Assembly (NCBI RefSeq): GCF_011397635.1
Contig: NC_064760.1
Coordinates: forward strand, 26,138,856-26,202,855
Direction: 5' to 3'
DNA: 64,000 nt
Source of the DNA: Epinephelus fuscoguttatus
Lineage: Eukaryota; Chordata; Actinopteri; Perciformes; Serranidae
Each line of letters opens with the position of its first letter. The stretch's first letter is position 1. The notes beneath the pieces are model-generated. The model had not been told where the DNA came from, did no database searches, and saw only the letters and a list, made by a program, of their open reading frames with translations. The position numbers were made by a program, and so were the translations under genes. This document shows, piece after piece, positions 10,022 to 22,018 of this stretch.

Positions 10022-13000
10022 ATGCGACACTCAAAGCGAATGCGCTCCCCGGGTGTCTGGCTTGACGAGTACAGCTGGGAAGAGAGAATGGATTGTCGCA
10101 AGCGGAAGAAACACGATTCACACAGCAGTGAACGAGAAAATAAGTCCAGAAAAACTCACCGTCACCAGAAAACGTATGATGGGTAAATATCGATCATTTT
10201 TTGTGTAACGTGCCGACTCACATTCTAAGACCTTGCTTTCTTAATGTACACTATTAACTGAAGTGAGCAATATATCAACAACTAGATTATGAGAGTGAAG
10301 GAGTTCTACAGTGTTACATGAAGTGTTAGGTATACTCAAAATTCCACCTGTGGTGTATGAAATAAAAGCTTTTTATTGACCTTATTGTAGAAAAAGTTGC
10401 TTAACCATCATATTAAAACATTTATTGGGGGCGGCAGTAGCTCAGTCCATTGGGACTTGGGTTGGGAACCGGACGGTCGCCTGTTCGAGTCCCCATCCGG
10501 ACCAAAATATGGAGCGTGGACTGGTGGCTGGAGAGGTGCCAGTTCACCTATTGGGCACTGCCGAGGTGCCCTTGAGCAAGGCACCAAACGCGGTTGGGGG
10601 GGGGGGGGGGGTGGTGCCTTTGGTGGTCTCCAATATGTACATGTATAGGTCCTGTTTGTGCATGTGTGTGTCTTTCGGATCTGTTTGTAATTGACAAGCA
10701 AGAGTGAAAACATTGAATTTCTCCTCAGGGGGGTTAATAAAGTGAATAAACTTAAATAAACTTTATTGGAAAAAAATGTGACAAATTTGTGATAAATGTC
10801 AGGATGAAAATTAAAAATGGACATCTTGTGTCTTTCACTTGGTCCTTTTAAATGTATACAAGAAAGGCAACTTGAGCCAAATTGGCAGATAGGTTGACAG
10901 TCATTAGATGGTGTTGGAAATTGTCTTTAAGTGTAATACCTATTTTAACATGAAACATGGCCGCAATGATGCTTTGGTTTAATTGGGAAGCAACTGTTCA
11001 AATGCAGACCAGTTGAGGTTTTAAGAATATTAAGTAATAGTAGTAGTTTGCACCATTACTATTAAATAAGTCCATTTATACTGTTTCAGAATTTTAGTGG
11101 CATGTGCTGCCATGTTTTGAGAAACTTCCAGTTAGGCTAACAAGACTTCAGATTTGTTATCAGCTCATGTGCTCCATATCAAAGAGTCCGTGTACATTGT
11201 AGACAGGGTTTGAACTTAACTTTTTTTTTTTTTTTTTAATCCACCTGCCACTGTGGCTGCTGGATTCCAAAATCTACCAGTCACTCAGTTACCATTGTTT
11301 TTTTTTGTTTTTTTTTTAACTATTTAGTGAAGCAAATCTAGCAGCCACTTGGACATTTGGCTGGTGGCCGGTGCTAATCCCAACCCTGATTGTAGACCAC
11401 AACTGTGACATACCAATGTGTCTAACTTGCAGTGTTTGTTTTTGTCATGGCATGTCAGATACATTTTCTAAAATGAATCCTTTTGCCCTTAAATGGCAAT
11501 GGAGTCAAGTTGCAATTTCAGGATCACCTGGTTAAGTTATGTGCAATGTTAATGTTTTGCAATTCTAGCTTTTGTGGGCATGTATGATGACCCAAGGGGT
11601 TACATTAGACGTTTCCAGTTATACTCTATTTTAATTCTGTAGAGAGGCAGACCTCCTCCCGGAAGACAACTGACACCACCAGGGTGCTAGGGCCCTGGGG
11701 GGTTTCGTAGTCTTTTTTAGATGCTAAGGTGCTAACATGGCCTGCTAGGTGGGTGGGTTGGAAACATTCTGAGCAAACGTAACCATAACGAGCAAACATT
11801 AGGATGTTAAACAGCAAGGCATCTATAAGGAACTGTTTGATTGTATTAGGAATTTTTATGTTAGCAATAAACAAATTTCCTTTTGAGATATTTGTTCTCT
11901 TCGTTTCATATTGGCAAAAATGATACCTCATAAGTGTTCACCTCTTGCGTACTTAGATCTGCAGGTGGTAGAATCACAGATCGTATTACGCACTATCAGG
12001 TTGTGCTGAAAAGCTTTCAGCAACTCTCAACACCTCGCACATAAACTGTGCCAATGTGGCTTTCTGTCAGGGTGCATGAGTTTTAAGGAAGGCAGGGTTT
12101 GGGTTGCTGAGGAGACAGCTGTATAATTGGCAAAATTGCCTAAATATGGGGCATTCATTACATGTTGGCATTTGAATAACCCTAGAAGTACTATTTTCAA
12201 AGTGATTAAACGGATAATAAAATGCTTACTGAACTGTAGCCTCATTGAATAGGATTCCTGGTGTTTGGTGTCTGTAAATCAGTATGTTGCTAATTCCAAA
12301 TGTTACATAAAAGGCTCGGGATAGAGTGTCAGGCAACAGGCGGACCATTAGCACCGTCATATTCAGTCTTCATTTGAGCGCTTGATCACAGACAAGGAAC
12401 AGGGCTGCTTTTGACCTGACATATGCTTTCTAGTCCTTGTTTTTGATTTGTGTGTGTCATTGTTTTTGTTTGACTGCAGGCATTACTTGGAGACCCGCAG
12501 TTTGAACCAGAGGCTGGACTCAAGGGAGCGAACCCCTGGGGACCACAGTTTCGGCATGGCCTGTGAGGAGGACAGTCGTGAAGGCACCTGCAAGGACAAA
12601 GACAGAGACTGGCATCACTACAGCAAGTCATCCGGACGCAGTGGTCGGAGTGGTCGCAGCAGACGAAGCAGCCGCAGGCACAGAGACAGAAGGCGCAGAC
12701 GTAGTCACTCTCGCCACAGGTCGTCCTCGGTACGAGAACCTCCTACCTCCCCTCTTCTCCCCTCTCCTGTCTTTGCCACCAAATCGAATGGGTCATCACA
12801 GGTGTTTAGCCAATGCTTAACACCTATCTCTTTGTCTCTCTGTATCTCTGTGTGTCCCACTCTTCACTATTAAGCATGATATCCAATATTGACATGTAGG
12901 GGACTTGGGGGCTCAGGAAGTAAGAGATTGTGAGTGTTTATAGATTTGCTAGCGAAAAGTGGACCCAGTATTTGTGCTGAAATCTAAGTGGGCAGTTATG

Positions 13001-16000
13001 GGACGTGTTAGTAAAGAATTAAGTTGTTTCGGAAGAGATACAAAGAACTACATGTAGAAAGACTGTAATCAATCAAGTTCAGTTTTTTTTCTGTACTACT
13101 CTGAGAAAGTCTCTCATCTGAAAATCTTGTTGCCATGTTTTTCTTCTGTAACACACACTATGTGGTGGCTGGCGCCCAATTTCTCTGACGGGGCTGAATT
13201 TGAATTTGCTGCTCCGTCCTTCCGTCCATTCGCCTGGCGGTGTTACTGAACGGGCCGAATCTATCCACCCCTACACCTCCCCCCCTTGGCCTGGTTGAAT
13301 GAATGACGATGTCGCATTGTGGTGGCCTGGTGCTGGCTGACTGATGGGTTATTGATGTGATGGCGGATTGCGGCGGTTCCGGTGCAGAGGAGGAGCCATC
13401 AGCGCAGGAGCAGGAAAAGATCCAGGAGTGTTGAGGATGATGACGAGGGTCACCTCATCTATCACAGTGGAGACATGCTGAGAGCGAGATGTATAGAATA
13501 TATACCTTTTTTTTCTACTGTTGTTCACACTTTGTCTCTCTCACTCTCTTGTTGTCTGGTTTATTTCCAAACATTAATGTAGAGGCTGAAGTATTTGGGC
13601 TAATAGACTTACATTTTTTTTTTGGTTAAATACTGCTTGTCAGTGTAATATATTTAGTACTGAGCTGTATTCCAGTGTTCAGAAGCCTGTTTATAGTAGT
13701 GTAGCTAAACAGCAATGCAACATCAGGCAGTGAACCAGTCAAACGGCAGTGTTTCACTTTGTCAATGTTGTGTTTCTAACTTCAACTCTCTATTTCCTGT
13801 AGATGAGATTGTGTGTACACTAGGAGAGGGTGCCTTTGGGAAGGTCGTCGAATGCATTGATCACACTAAGTAAGAAAATATTCCTCACAGCTCAGTGTTT
13901 TTAATATTTTCTCTCACTCATTCTTCCTGCGTTTGGTATTTAAAGTACTTATATTGTGTGCTTCCAGTGATGGAGCTCGAGTGGCTCTGAAGATCATTAA
14001 AAACATAGACCGCTACCGTGAGGCAGCTATGTCTGAGGTAGAGGTGCTTGAACAGTTGAAGTCCCTCGACACTGATAAAAGATAGTAAGTCAATCCGCAA
14101 AAACCCGATCATCTTGTGCTCGTCACATGAAATTATGTTCCAAGATTTGCCACGCAAGAAACTTATTTTGCATCTGCTATACCTCTCCTCCTCTAGTGCG
14201 TGTGTACACATCCTGGACTGGTTTGACTACCATGGCCACATTTGTATTGCCTTTGAACTGCTTGGCCTCAGCACCTATGATTTCCTGAAGGAAAACAACT
14301 TCCAGCCTTTCCCCATAGAACACATCCGGCATATGGCGTATCAGATCATCCGGGCTGTGCGATGTGAGTAATTAACACAAGCATGCACAGAAAATACAGT
14401 ATGTGAACAGGGAAAAAACAGCTTGTTTTAAAATGTATGTGATCTTGTCTTTCAGTTCTGCATAACAACAAGCTGACTCACACAGATCTGAAGCCTGAAA
14501 ATATTCTCTTCATTGATTCAGACTATGATATGGAGTACAACTCTGAATTGGTAAGTGTCCAAAAGAAACATAAACCTGCCAACGTATGCGTTTAAGTCCA
14601 AAACTTCTTGTGTGTGTGTGTAACGGGGTTGTGTTATTGTCCTCAGAAACGTGATGAACGAACATTGAAGAACCCAGATGTGAAAATTGTGGACTTTGGT
14701 AATGCCACATATGAACACGAGCACCACACCTCTGTGGTGTCAACGCGTCACTACCGTGCTCCTGAAGTCATTTTAGGTACGTGTTTGTTTTTCTTGTTTG
14801 TTTAGACAGATCCTTTTATGGTGATGTGTTACTCAGTGAACATCGTCTCTTTCAGATCTTGGCTGGGACCATTCCTGTGATGTCTGGAGTGTAGGCTGCA
14901 TACTCATTGAGTACTACCTTGGATCTACTCTCTTCCAGGTACCTGACAGCAGAGAGCTTAATAAAAATTATTACTACTGTCACATTTACCATGGCATTTT
15001 TTATGATTTGTAATATTGTTTTCTCCTTCAGACTCACGACAGTAAAGAGCATCTTGCCATGATGGAGAGAGTCCTGGGCCCCATCCCCACACACCTCCTG
15101 CAGAAAACCAAGTATGTGGACCACTGAGTGTTTGATTTATAGCATTTATAAAGCCACCTTAACATTATGTGCAGATAGTTAATTTATTTCTTTTCATTTA
15201 CATTAATCTTGTAATGATTGTCTGCTGTACAGGAAGCGGCGGTACGTTCATCGGGGCAAACTTGACTGGGATGCGCACAGCTCTTCTGGGAGATATGTCA
15301 GGAAACACTGCAAACCCCTCAAGGTGAGAGGAATACTACTGGAGACAGTCACACATAGTCAGAGTCCAAGTGTTCCTGTGCTCCAAGACTCGCATCTGAA
15401 AACACCTGTGTTTAAAACACCCGTGTTTATCAAATGTGATTAAAAATAGACGTTCCAACAGCGCCGAAACTCTGATGTGAATGTGTTGGCTAGCACCGTA
15501 GCGATCAGTACAGCCAAGTTTTATTCAGAGGTTCAACACTTGTACATAGCTCTGAACTCCACAGTAAGGACAGGATTCCTAATTATGCAGCATGTACCCA
15601 CTGAGCCCAAGGTGCCAATCACACAAAGCGTTTTGCACGTAGCAGCACCGCACTGCTTTTTTTTTTTTTTTTTTTTTAATTGAATGCCAACCACACTAAC
15701 ACGTCCTTACACTAACCTTCTTGTGTAATCAATCTACTGTTTTTCCCCCAGTAATTAGTATCTAGTTCCTAAAATGTTCAGGCAGAGGGTACTTCCTCTA
15801 GCTGTTGTTGAGGGTGAGAGGCTGTCAGCAAATAGTTTGTTGCAAGGCGCAAGGAAATGGAGATCTGTGTGTGTGTGTGTGTGTGTGTGTACATGAGAGC
15901 CTAAAAAAGAGGGTGGATCACAGGGAGTACCGCCAGTTGGTCCAGGAGCTTCGTCTTGATGATGAATATAGGCATATTTTAGGACGACAACCTGCTGTCT

Positions 16001-16559
16001 GTCGTCAGGCTGTATAACTCTGGGTATCCAGCAATCGCTACCACTAGAACTGTAAACTTGTTTTTGTGACCATGATGAAAAGAGGGATGACGTGGGGTGT
16101 TTTTCCACTCAGTTATTTCAACTTGGGCAGTTAAAGCACTTCAGCAAAAACGACAGGCGCTTCGAGAGCAAAAGTGTGAGATGCGCTGCAGAAACGTGAG
16201 CTAAAGGCTTCATTCTCATTAAAAACAGTTACAAAAATGCGCCTCCAGCTGCTAAATCACTTTGTGTGATCAGGGCCCGAGACACTATATAACAAATGAT
16301 GAAATATTACAGCTGAGCCTATGGTTTGAAATTGTATAAACCTGTCTCCTAAAAGTTGTCCTTCCTTTCTTAACAGCATTACATGCTGTCAAAGTGTGAA
16401 GACCACAACCAGCTGTTTGACCTGATAGAGAAGATGATGGAGTATGACCCAGCCAAGCGCCTCAGTCTGGAGCAGGCCCTCCGTCATCCCTTCTTCTCCT
16501 GCTACCGCAAGAGCACCAGCATCAGAAGCAGCAGCAGCACTAGCAGCAAAAAGGACTGA
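10022..16559 (+). CDS. clk4: Dual-specificity CDC-like (LAMMER) kinase, CLK4 type
   Basis: Nuclear kinase that phosphorylates SR splicing factors. Coding exons: 10022-10182, 12480-12729, 13388-13490, 13803-13869, 13968-14084, 14197-14363, 14456-14550, 14647-14776, 14856-14938, 15032-15111, 15233-15323 and 16377-16559. All junctions are GT-AG and all phases agree, giving 508 aa (human CLK4 481, CLK2 499). The start MRHSKR matches mammalian CLK1/CLK4. Residues 1-171 are rich in Arg-Ser and basic clusters and are likely nuclear-targeting. The kinase domain starts at Y172, with glycine loop LGEGAFGKV (178-186), lysine K202 in VALK, catalytic D299 in [11 protein letters not shown] at 336-338, STRHYRAPE after it, and the signature EHLAMMER (397-404). 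All key catalytic residues are intact. CLK4 over CLK1/CLK2 is supported by the N-terminus and by the downstream col23a1 neighbour. Confidence 0.95.
10429..10761 (+). mobile_element. tRNA-derived SINE with target-site duplication
   Basis: The 5' head contains an A-box-like AGTAGCTCAGTCCATTGG and a B-box GTTCGAGTCC. The body contains CCCTTGAGCAAGGCACC. A G run lies at about 10597-10611. The 3' tail (GAATTTCTCCTCAGGGGGG then TTAATAAAGTGAATAAAC) resembles the tail shared by teleost SINEs and L2-type LINEs. The 8-bp duplication TTTATTGG flanks it (10421-10428 and 10762-10769). It lies in sense orientation in clk4 intron 2. Confidence 0.85.
11208..11393 (-). repeat. Interspersed repeat, copy B of an inverted pair
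   Basis: Reverse complement of the repeat at about 8926-9085, with poly-T insertions (11221-11238 and around 11299-11318). Shared blocks include TGGCTGCTGGATTCCAA, ATCTACCAGTCACT, TTACCATTG and TAGCAGCCACTT. Together the two copies flank the clk4 start-codon exon. Confidence 0.75.
15605..16280 (+). mobile_element. Degenerate PIF/Harbinger-type DNA transposon remnant
   Basis: It lies in the last clk4 intron. Ends are inverted: GAGCCCAAGGTGCCAATCAC with ACAAAGCG at 15603-15630, against TCACTTTGTGTGATCAGGGC at 16256-16275. Between them are a poly-T run, a (GT)n tract at 15866-15890, and at about 15893-16015 an open stretch containing [17 protein letters not shown]. That pattern resembles the start of PIF/Harbinger transposases ([13 protein letters not shown]-type). 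The frame stops soon after, so no functional transposase remains. Family assignment is from memory of motifs. Confidence 0.55.
15866..15890. repeat. (GT)n microsatellite
   Basis: About 12 uninterrupted GT units inside the Harbinger-like remnant in the last clk4 intron. Confidence 0.9.
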
Positions 16560-17145
16560 ACTCCTCAACCTGTAAACCTCTGACCTGTAACCTCGGCCAG
16601 GACCTGGCTTTCACTATGACGTGTATCATGGTGCACGGTGCCAGCCTCTACATCCTGACTCTCCAGGAGAGGAGTACCTTAACTGACTGTATCAGTCCAC
16701 TGCCCTGTTTTGCTGTGTCCTGTCCCAAACTGCATTTCCTCATCACCTAGTAATGTTTTCATTTGTGGCATGTTTTTTGTTGTGACAAATCCCTCAAACT
16801 GATTTCTATTTATTTACCTTTTTGTAATTTAATTTGTCAGTCCTAAACATAATGCTGGTAAGACTGTTTTTTTTTTCTTTTTTATTCACGAATAGTCCAG
16901 TTGTGTCCATGTTCTGTCTGCATCGTAAAGTAGGTGATGGGTAATGTGACAGATGGAGAACTGCATCAGTCTCACCAGTAATTTATTCAGCACTGTCGTC
17001 GTTTAAAAAAAAAAAAAAAAAAAAGCTATTGCAGGCAGAAAACTCTTGTACATAGAATTTGTTTATTTCTTTTTCACTGACTGGTTATGTAACTTTTGCA
17101 GTATCATGTACATTTTCTCAATAAACGTGAACAGATGACAGAAGT
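16560..17145 (+). other. clk4: clk4 3' UTR
   Basis: About 590 bases from the TGA (16557-16559) to the expected cleavage site after the AATAAA at 17120-17125. It includes a 20-base A run at about 17005-17024 that could mis-prime oligo-dT. No other feature is seen. Confidence 0.75.
17120..17125 (+). terminator. Polyadenylation signal, clk4
   Basis: AATAAA within TTCTCAATAAACGTG, followed about 20 bases later by the GT-rich GTGTGTGTGGGTGTTTTG. A typical mRNA 3' end. Confidence 0.8.
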
Positions 17146-17149
17146 GTGT

Positions 17150-18950
17150 GTGGGTGTTTTGAGTTTCTGTTGGGTGCAGTACCTGCGGTAGTCCACAGGA
17201 TGGCAGTAAAAAGCTTTCAGATTACTGCAGAATTGCTGCCTGAGGTATCAGAACTTCACTGATGGCCAACATGGTGGAGTTAGGAGAGGGTTAACACAAA
17301 TCTATAATGATTTCCTTGTCATTATTACCTTGTTGAAATATTTGAACCTCATTTAAAGTTGAATAAAAAAGTCTGCATGGACATTGTGAACATTTAAAAC
17401 CAGCTGAATTGATGACAACTGTCTTAAAACCATGAGAGGGTTACTTAACCAAAAGGAGAAATAGTAGGTTTGGCAATGAAAAGATGTATTTCAAACTGTC
17501 TATCAGACCTAAAAAAGACTTCACTACCCAATTCCCAACTATTCCTGATGTTTAAGGTTTGAGATTGAGTTGGAATCCTCACTGTAGGGAAGACTGGGGA
17601 TGGTTGGCACGCAGCTAATTCCTGGTACTTTGAAGGTCACAGAAACTAAACATCAAAATGTTTGCACTCTTGGCCTGCGCTCAGCTACTACGTTAGATCA
17701 TCAGGATGTCACTCACTTTGTTATTTTACTATCAAATGTTTAGAGATGTTGGAAATGTGTTACTTTAATTAATAGACAAAAGATCAGCTACATTTTGAAA
17801 TCAGATTTTAATGTATGTGATGAGTGGGGTCATCACAAAGTGGAGTCAAATGTGCATGGAGTAGGTTGGCCAGTTGTAACTTAGTGTTTTTTAAGAGACT
17901 TAAAAATTAAATTCAGTGTTTATATTGTTAGTTTTTTTATTTTGAATGTCAATGGGGCAGATGTTTTATGTAGGTTTTATGTTTTCTGGTTATTTCTGGT
18001 TCATTTGTTGGTAATTACAGCATGTTAACATAATAGTGCTAACCAATGCAGTGATGGGGCTGGCTACCACAAATGTACAACATGACTTTAGCCATGAGTC
18101 ACCTCATTTTAGAAAACATTTGTGAAGGCTACATTAAAAAAAAAAAAACTTTATTTGTTGATTATACAGCTGAAATCTTAACCTTTTCTTTGCTGCTGGT
18201 AAGAATATTCTAAAATAAATTTTGCCAGAGTAATACAACTCAGAGGGAAATGTGTGCCAACCAGCCCCAGTCTCCCCTACAGGTTAACTCCCTTGACAGT
18301 TATCTGGCTGATAATAGTCTTGTGTGAACTTCAGGATAGCAGTTACTTCTTCTCTGCAATATATTGTGTGCCAGATGCGTCCTCCATTAACACTAAACAA
18401 TGGCATACCAGTAGTCTAGTTTAAAAGTGGATTTAAGTGTCCTTTTCTCACAAATCAGTTGTTGGAGACATAAACATGTCATGTATTTGGAAGTCTCATA
18501 ACATAACTTTTCTGCATGTGTCTCAGTTTCTCACCAAGCACATTATCACCAGTAACTATTCAAGTCGTCTTTAAATCTCAGTCGAGTGGTTTTGGAAAGA
18601 TTATGGTGAAAAATAATCCTAGCAGACTGTGCTGAGGAGCCTGAGTGAACACAAGTTGGCCAAGCCAAACCCTCACAGTCTCACAGCTGTCAATCCGCAG
18701 CCTCCCACGTGGTCAGCAGGGCGGGCGCATCTCAACTAGTTCAACGTGCAACTTGTAGGGAGGCAAACAATTGGACCCACTGGTACTTGCACTTGCACAT
18801 CCGTGTAGGATACTCCCCGACAGGAAACAACAACCTGCAAAGTCAGAAGGCGCCTCTTCTCTGGTTGGCATCCAGATCGCTCCCATCTGTGTCTGGCGTA
18901 AACCCGGTGCGCGCTGCTGCTGCCTCTTGTTCCAAGACTAATTTAAGACA
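17150..18950. other. Intergenic between clk4 and col23a1
   Basis: Moderately AT-rich, with no gene recognised. The last few hundred bases (about 18650-19125) are richer in GC and likely hold the col23a1 promoter and 5' UTR. No TATA box was identified. The open frame at 18709-18987 shows no family features. Confidence 0.5.
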
Positions 18951-19125
18951 GCGCTTTGAACCCCGTGCCATAGTGTACTGGAGCTGAGTGTTGTGAATGT
19001 GTTAGGTGCGCTGCTTAGCCACTCCGCAGAGCCTGAGAAGAGTTTAATCGCAGCGCTACACCAACAAACAAGGCGTTTGGGGTTGTTTTCTATTTACCAA
19101 GAGGACTGTGAGGCAGGATCTCAGC

Positions 19126-20235
19126 ATGGATACAGCCAGCGACTCTATCGGGGAAAGTAAGCCGGTATGTCAGTGTGCTCCAAAGTCCGCGGTCCAGCGG
19201 TGGCTTCCAGGTTTTCCCATCGCTCTGTGCATGCTGATGTCCCTGAGCTCCATCACCGTGTGTCTTCTGATGAGCCTCAAGACCCACCAGCTGGAGAACC
19301 GACTGCAGATGGAGATGGACAAAGCGTCTATCTTCCAGCCGCCGCACAGGGCTTGTCTTAACGAGGATGGGACCCTAATTCCTGAGCTGAGCACTTCAGT
19401 GGGGAGGCTCGTGGAAGAGGTACCTGACGTCTACTGCCATTAATCAGTACATGTTGTGTTTGTGAACTTCTGACAGAGGCTTCGCGTCTTTGTGCGTAAA
19501 GTGCGCGTAATAGCAGGGGGCACATGTAGTGAGAGTCAGAATCCGGTTTATTGCCAAGTAGGTTTGCACATACAGGGAATTTGCTTCAGTGTTTGAAGCA
19601 TAGACAAAAGAAAAACACATAAATAATGCATAGAAATGACTGCAATAAAAATATAAAATGACAGAGCTGGGCAGGAATGTGCACAAATACACTCTAGGGC
19701 ATGTGCAAAAGTTCCCACAATTAAGAATAACAAGAATAAACCATGCACAGAGATATTAGCATCAAAAGATGTGCATTCATGTGGCACATACAGACAGATG
19801 TGAAGTTGACAAACACTCAGACTTTGCACTTTTTGGCAATTGCACCCTAATTATCCCCCCTCCTAAAATGAGTCCCTTTCAATGTATGACCGTAGGGATC
19901 AACCTTGCATGCAGCTGGCCAATTAGTTTGCAGTTAAATCTCTTTATAGGGTGACATAACCACCGATGAGACAGCAACCTATAATTTCATCACATGGAAA
20001 AGAAATTGAGGAAGCTCCTTTCATTCTCGAGCTGTGCGTAATGGGAAAAAGATTATGATCTCGTAATTGTTATTGAGATGATTTTAATCTCATTCCGTTC
20101 TCGACGATTTCCCCAGTGCGAACACAAACATGTTTAGGACTGAGATTTGTTCTGTGTGTCTGCAGAAAGTGGGGGTGCTGTTGCCGAAATCAAGGACGAC
20201 TAGGGATGCTGGCCAAGAGTGCTCCTGTCCTCCAG
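19126..20235 (+). CDS. col23a1: Transmembrane collagen XXIII alpha-1, N-terminal exons 1-2
   Basis: Type II membrane collagen of the XIII/XXIII/XXV group. Exon 1 codes from ATG 19126-19128 to 19419 (98 codons, phase 0, donor GAG|GTACCT). Exon 2 is 20166-20235 (70 nt, acceptor TCTGCAG, donor CAG|GTATGT, ending phase 1). The cytoplasmic part is residues 1-31, rich in Cys and Lys. A membrane segment spans about 32-51 (IALCMLMSLSSITVCLLMSL). A short ectodomain with heptad-like leucines follows (HQLENRLQMEM, ELSTSVGRLVEE). Exon 2 gives the family hallmark: a basic RTTR site at 108-111, matching a furin-type R-X-X-R like that used for shedding, then ECSCPP, where the collagenous Gly-X-Y region of this group begins. 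A split glycine codon (G|) continues into the next exon, not found in the window. XXIII over XIII or XXV rests on synteny with clk4, its human neighbour in the same orientation. Sequence between exons is intron. Confidence 0.82.
19531..19830 (-). mobile_element. LINE/SINE 3'-end-like repeat, antisense
   Basis: The stretch from GAGAGTCAGAATCCGGTTTA onward (TTGCCAAGTAGGTTTGCACA, then GGGAATTTG) resembles the 3' end of a widespread teleost retroelement in antisense orientation. It lies in col23a1 intron 1, about 110 bases after the donor site. Boundaries are approximate. Confidence 0.5.
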
Positions 20236-21981
20236 GTATGTCTCCGTTACATTTACCAGAACACACACACAAAACAAACAAGACGCTATAAATCTGAACC
20301 CTCTCAGGTGGAAGTTACAGTCTAGGCATGACTGTGTCTGGCTCTGATGCTTTCAGCAGCTCTACTGAACTTTAAGAGTGCATGTGTGTGTGTCTTTTTC
20401 TGTGTGGGGGATTACGGCCCCTGAGCCTGTAGAAGGGCCCACACTGTGACAGCAGGGCTCTTCACTCAGCAGATCAGCGGGGTTGGAACGTCCAGCTTGA
20501 GCCCCGCAGCCTCGTGTCGGTGGGGGACGCTCATTTTTAATAGACGGAGCAGCCGTGTGCCAAGATGGGCCACGTTTGGTTGGCGGTGTTCATTACAGGC
20601 TTGTGATAGTTCCACAGGTGGAGAACAGTGCGTGATCCACATCGTGTTACACACAGAGGCCTGTGGATTAAAGAAAGGTGGTGTTTTGGGCGAAGCTGCT
20701 GCTATGATGTTTGATGTGATGTGAACATGAGTGGGTGTGCCAAACTGATCAGCTGTGTGTTTAATGGCTTACATGGGATTTTTTTAACCTCACCTGTGGA
20801 GGGGAAAGTTGTGGTTTTAAAGCCAGAGAAATTCTCTGGCCTGCAGTAAGAGGGTGTGTGTGTGTGTGTGTTTTATTGAAACTGGCATTCACGACATTCC
20901 ACTTTTTTAAAAACTGCAACTCGAGTGGAATCTCATCATTTGTTTTGTCATGTTTTTCGCTTTTAAAATGCTACATGAAGAAGTACCAGAGTTTTTAAGG
21001 TGCTTATCTGCACATTTGGGGAATTTCTCTCCCTGGCTCTTCCTCCTTTCTTTTTCTTTCTCTTTGTCTGCGGGTGTGAATAGCCCTGCAACAACAAGAA
21101 CAGGTGAAAGCGTTCACAAGTGGAATTTCTGGCCCGCTTTCAAAACATTCTGTCTTCCCGACTGAAGTCTGCTGTGCCAAGATGGCTCGCTGGCTCTGTC
21201 TGGCTGGCTAGTGAAGTTGGTGCAAGTGTTTGTTGTTTGCTTTGGACTCGTGAGATCTGAAGCTGTCAACACAAGCTGCAGTTCTCTCCTGTGGTTCCAC
21301 TTGTATAAATTTCTCCTGAGCATGACTCAGTAGAATAGTAATCAGAGGTATATGTGCCTTGTATAAAGTTGCCCAGTGAGGTCAACTCTGCACTGCCCTT
21401 GCTGGGCACTGGTAATTTCTCCATTAGAACATATTATTGTATCACATGCTGCATCCCATTTTCCTGTCAATTTTGCTGAACTGCTGTGCAATCAGGCGGT
21501 TTTGGCACTGAAATACAATCCCTCCACAACTATTCAGAAGTCTATTTAAAGTCTCTCTTTCCACTTTCTGGTCTTTAAATATGTCTTTTTTTCCTGTTAG
21601 TGAAACAAAAGGCTATTTTGTTTATTGCGGCTTTGATGCAACTGAATGCCTGTGAACACACACTATGTTTTTCACAGCCCAACAGTTCCCCAGATTGCTC
21701 AATACAGACTTGCGAACATTACTGCAAAAAAAGCGTATGTTTCTAAAGAGGGTTTCTCAGCTGAGAGATTTAGATTTGGAGAGTTTGTCGAGGTGCTTTG
21801 TGCTCAAGAAGCCACACGAGCTGGGTACTATCAGGTTTGTGCCAAGCTCTGTATACAGTATGTGACTCATGTAAAATGCTTTATGTATGCATCAGAGCTG
21901 TGCCTAAATGTGTGCATCCCATCTGCGTCCTTGCGAGAGAGTGTACAGTCTGGTCATGGTCCCATATGGCTGCATGTGGTG

Positions 21982-21982
<1 letters not shown>

Positions 21983-22014
<32 letters not shown>
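21983..22014. repeat. (TG)n microsatellite
   Basis: About 16 TG units, in col23a1 intron 2. Confidence 0.95.

Positions 22015-22018
<4 letters not shown>

Larger units (their letters stand above)
10183..12479 (+). other. clk4 intron 2
   Basis: A 2.3-kb intron. It holds a full-length SINE (10429-10761), a repeat in inverted orientation to one in intron 1 (about 11208-11393), and T-rich runs at 11221-11238 and 11299-11318. The downstream acceptor is GTTTGACTGCAG. No coding exon is recognised inside. Confidence 0.65.

Noticed and set aside
10430-10510. tRNA gene
   Set aside because: It has A-box- and B-box-like sequences, but the cloverleaf stems are not maintained and it continues into a SINE body and tail with target duplications.
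10408-10824. 138-codon minus-strand frame with a Pro run
   Set aside because: It is the antisense of a SINE including its G run, not a gene.
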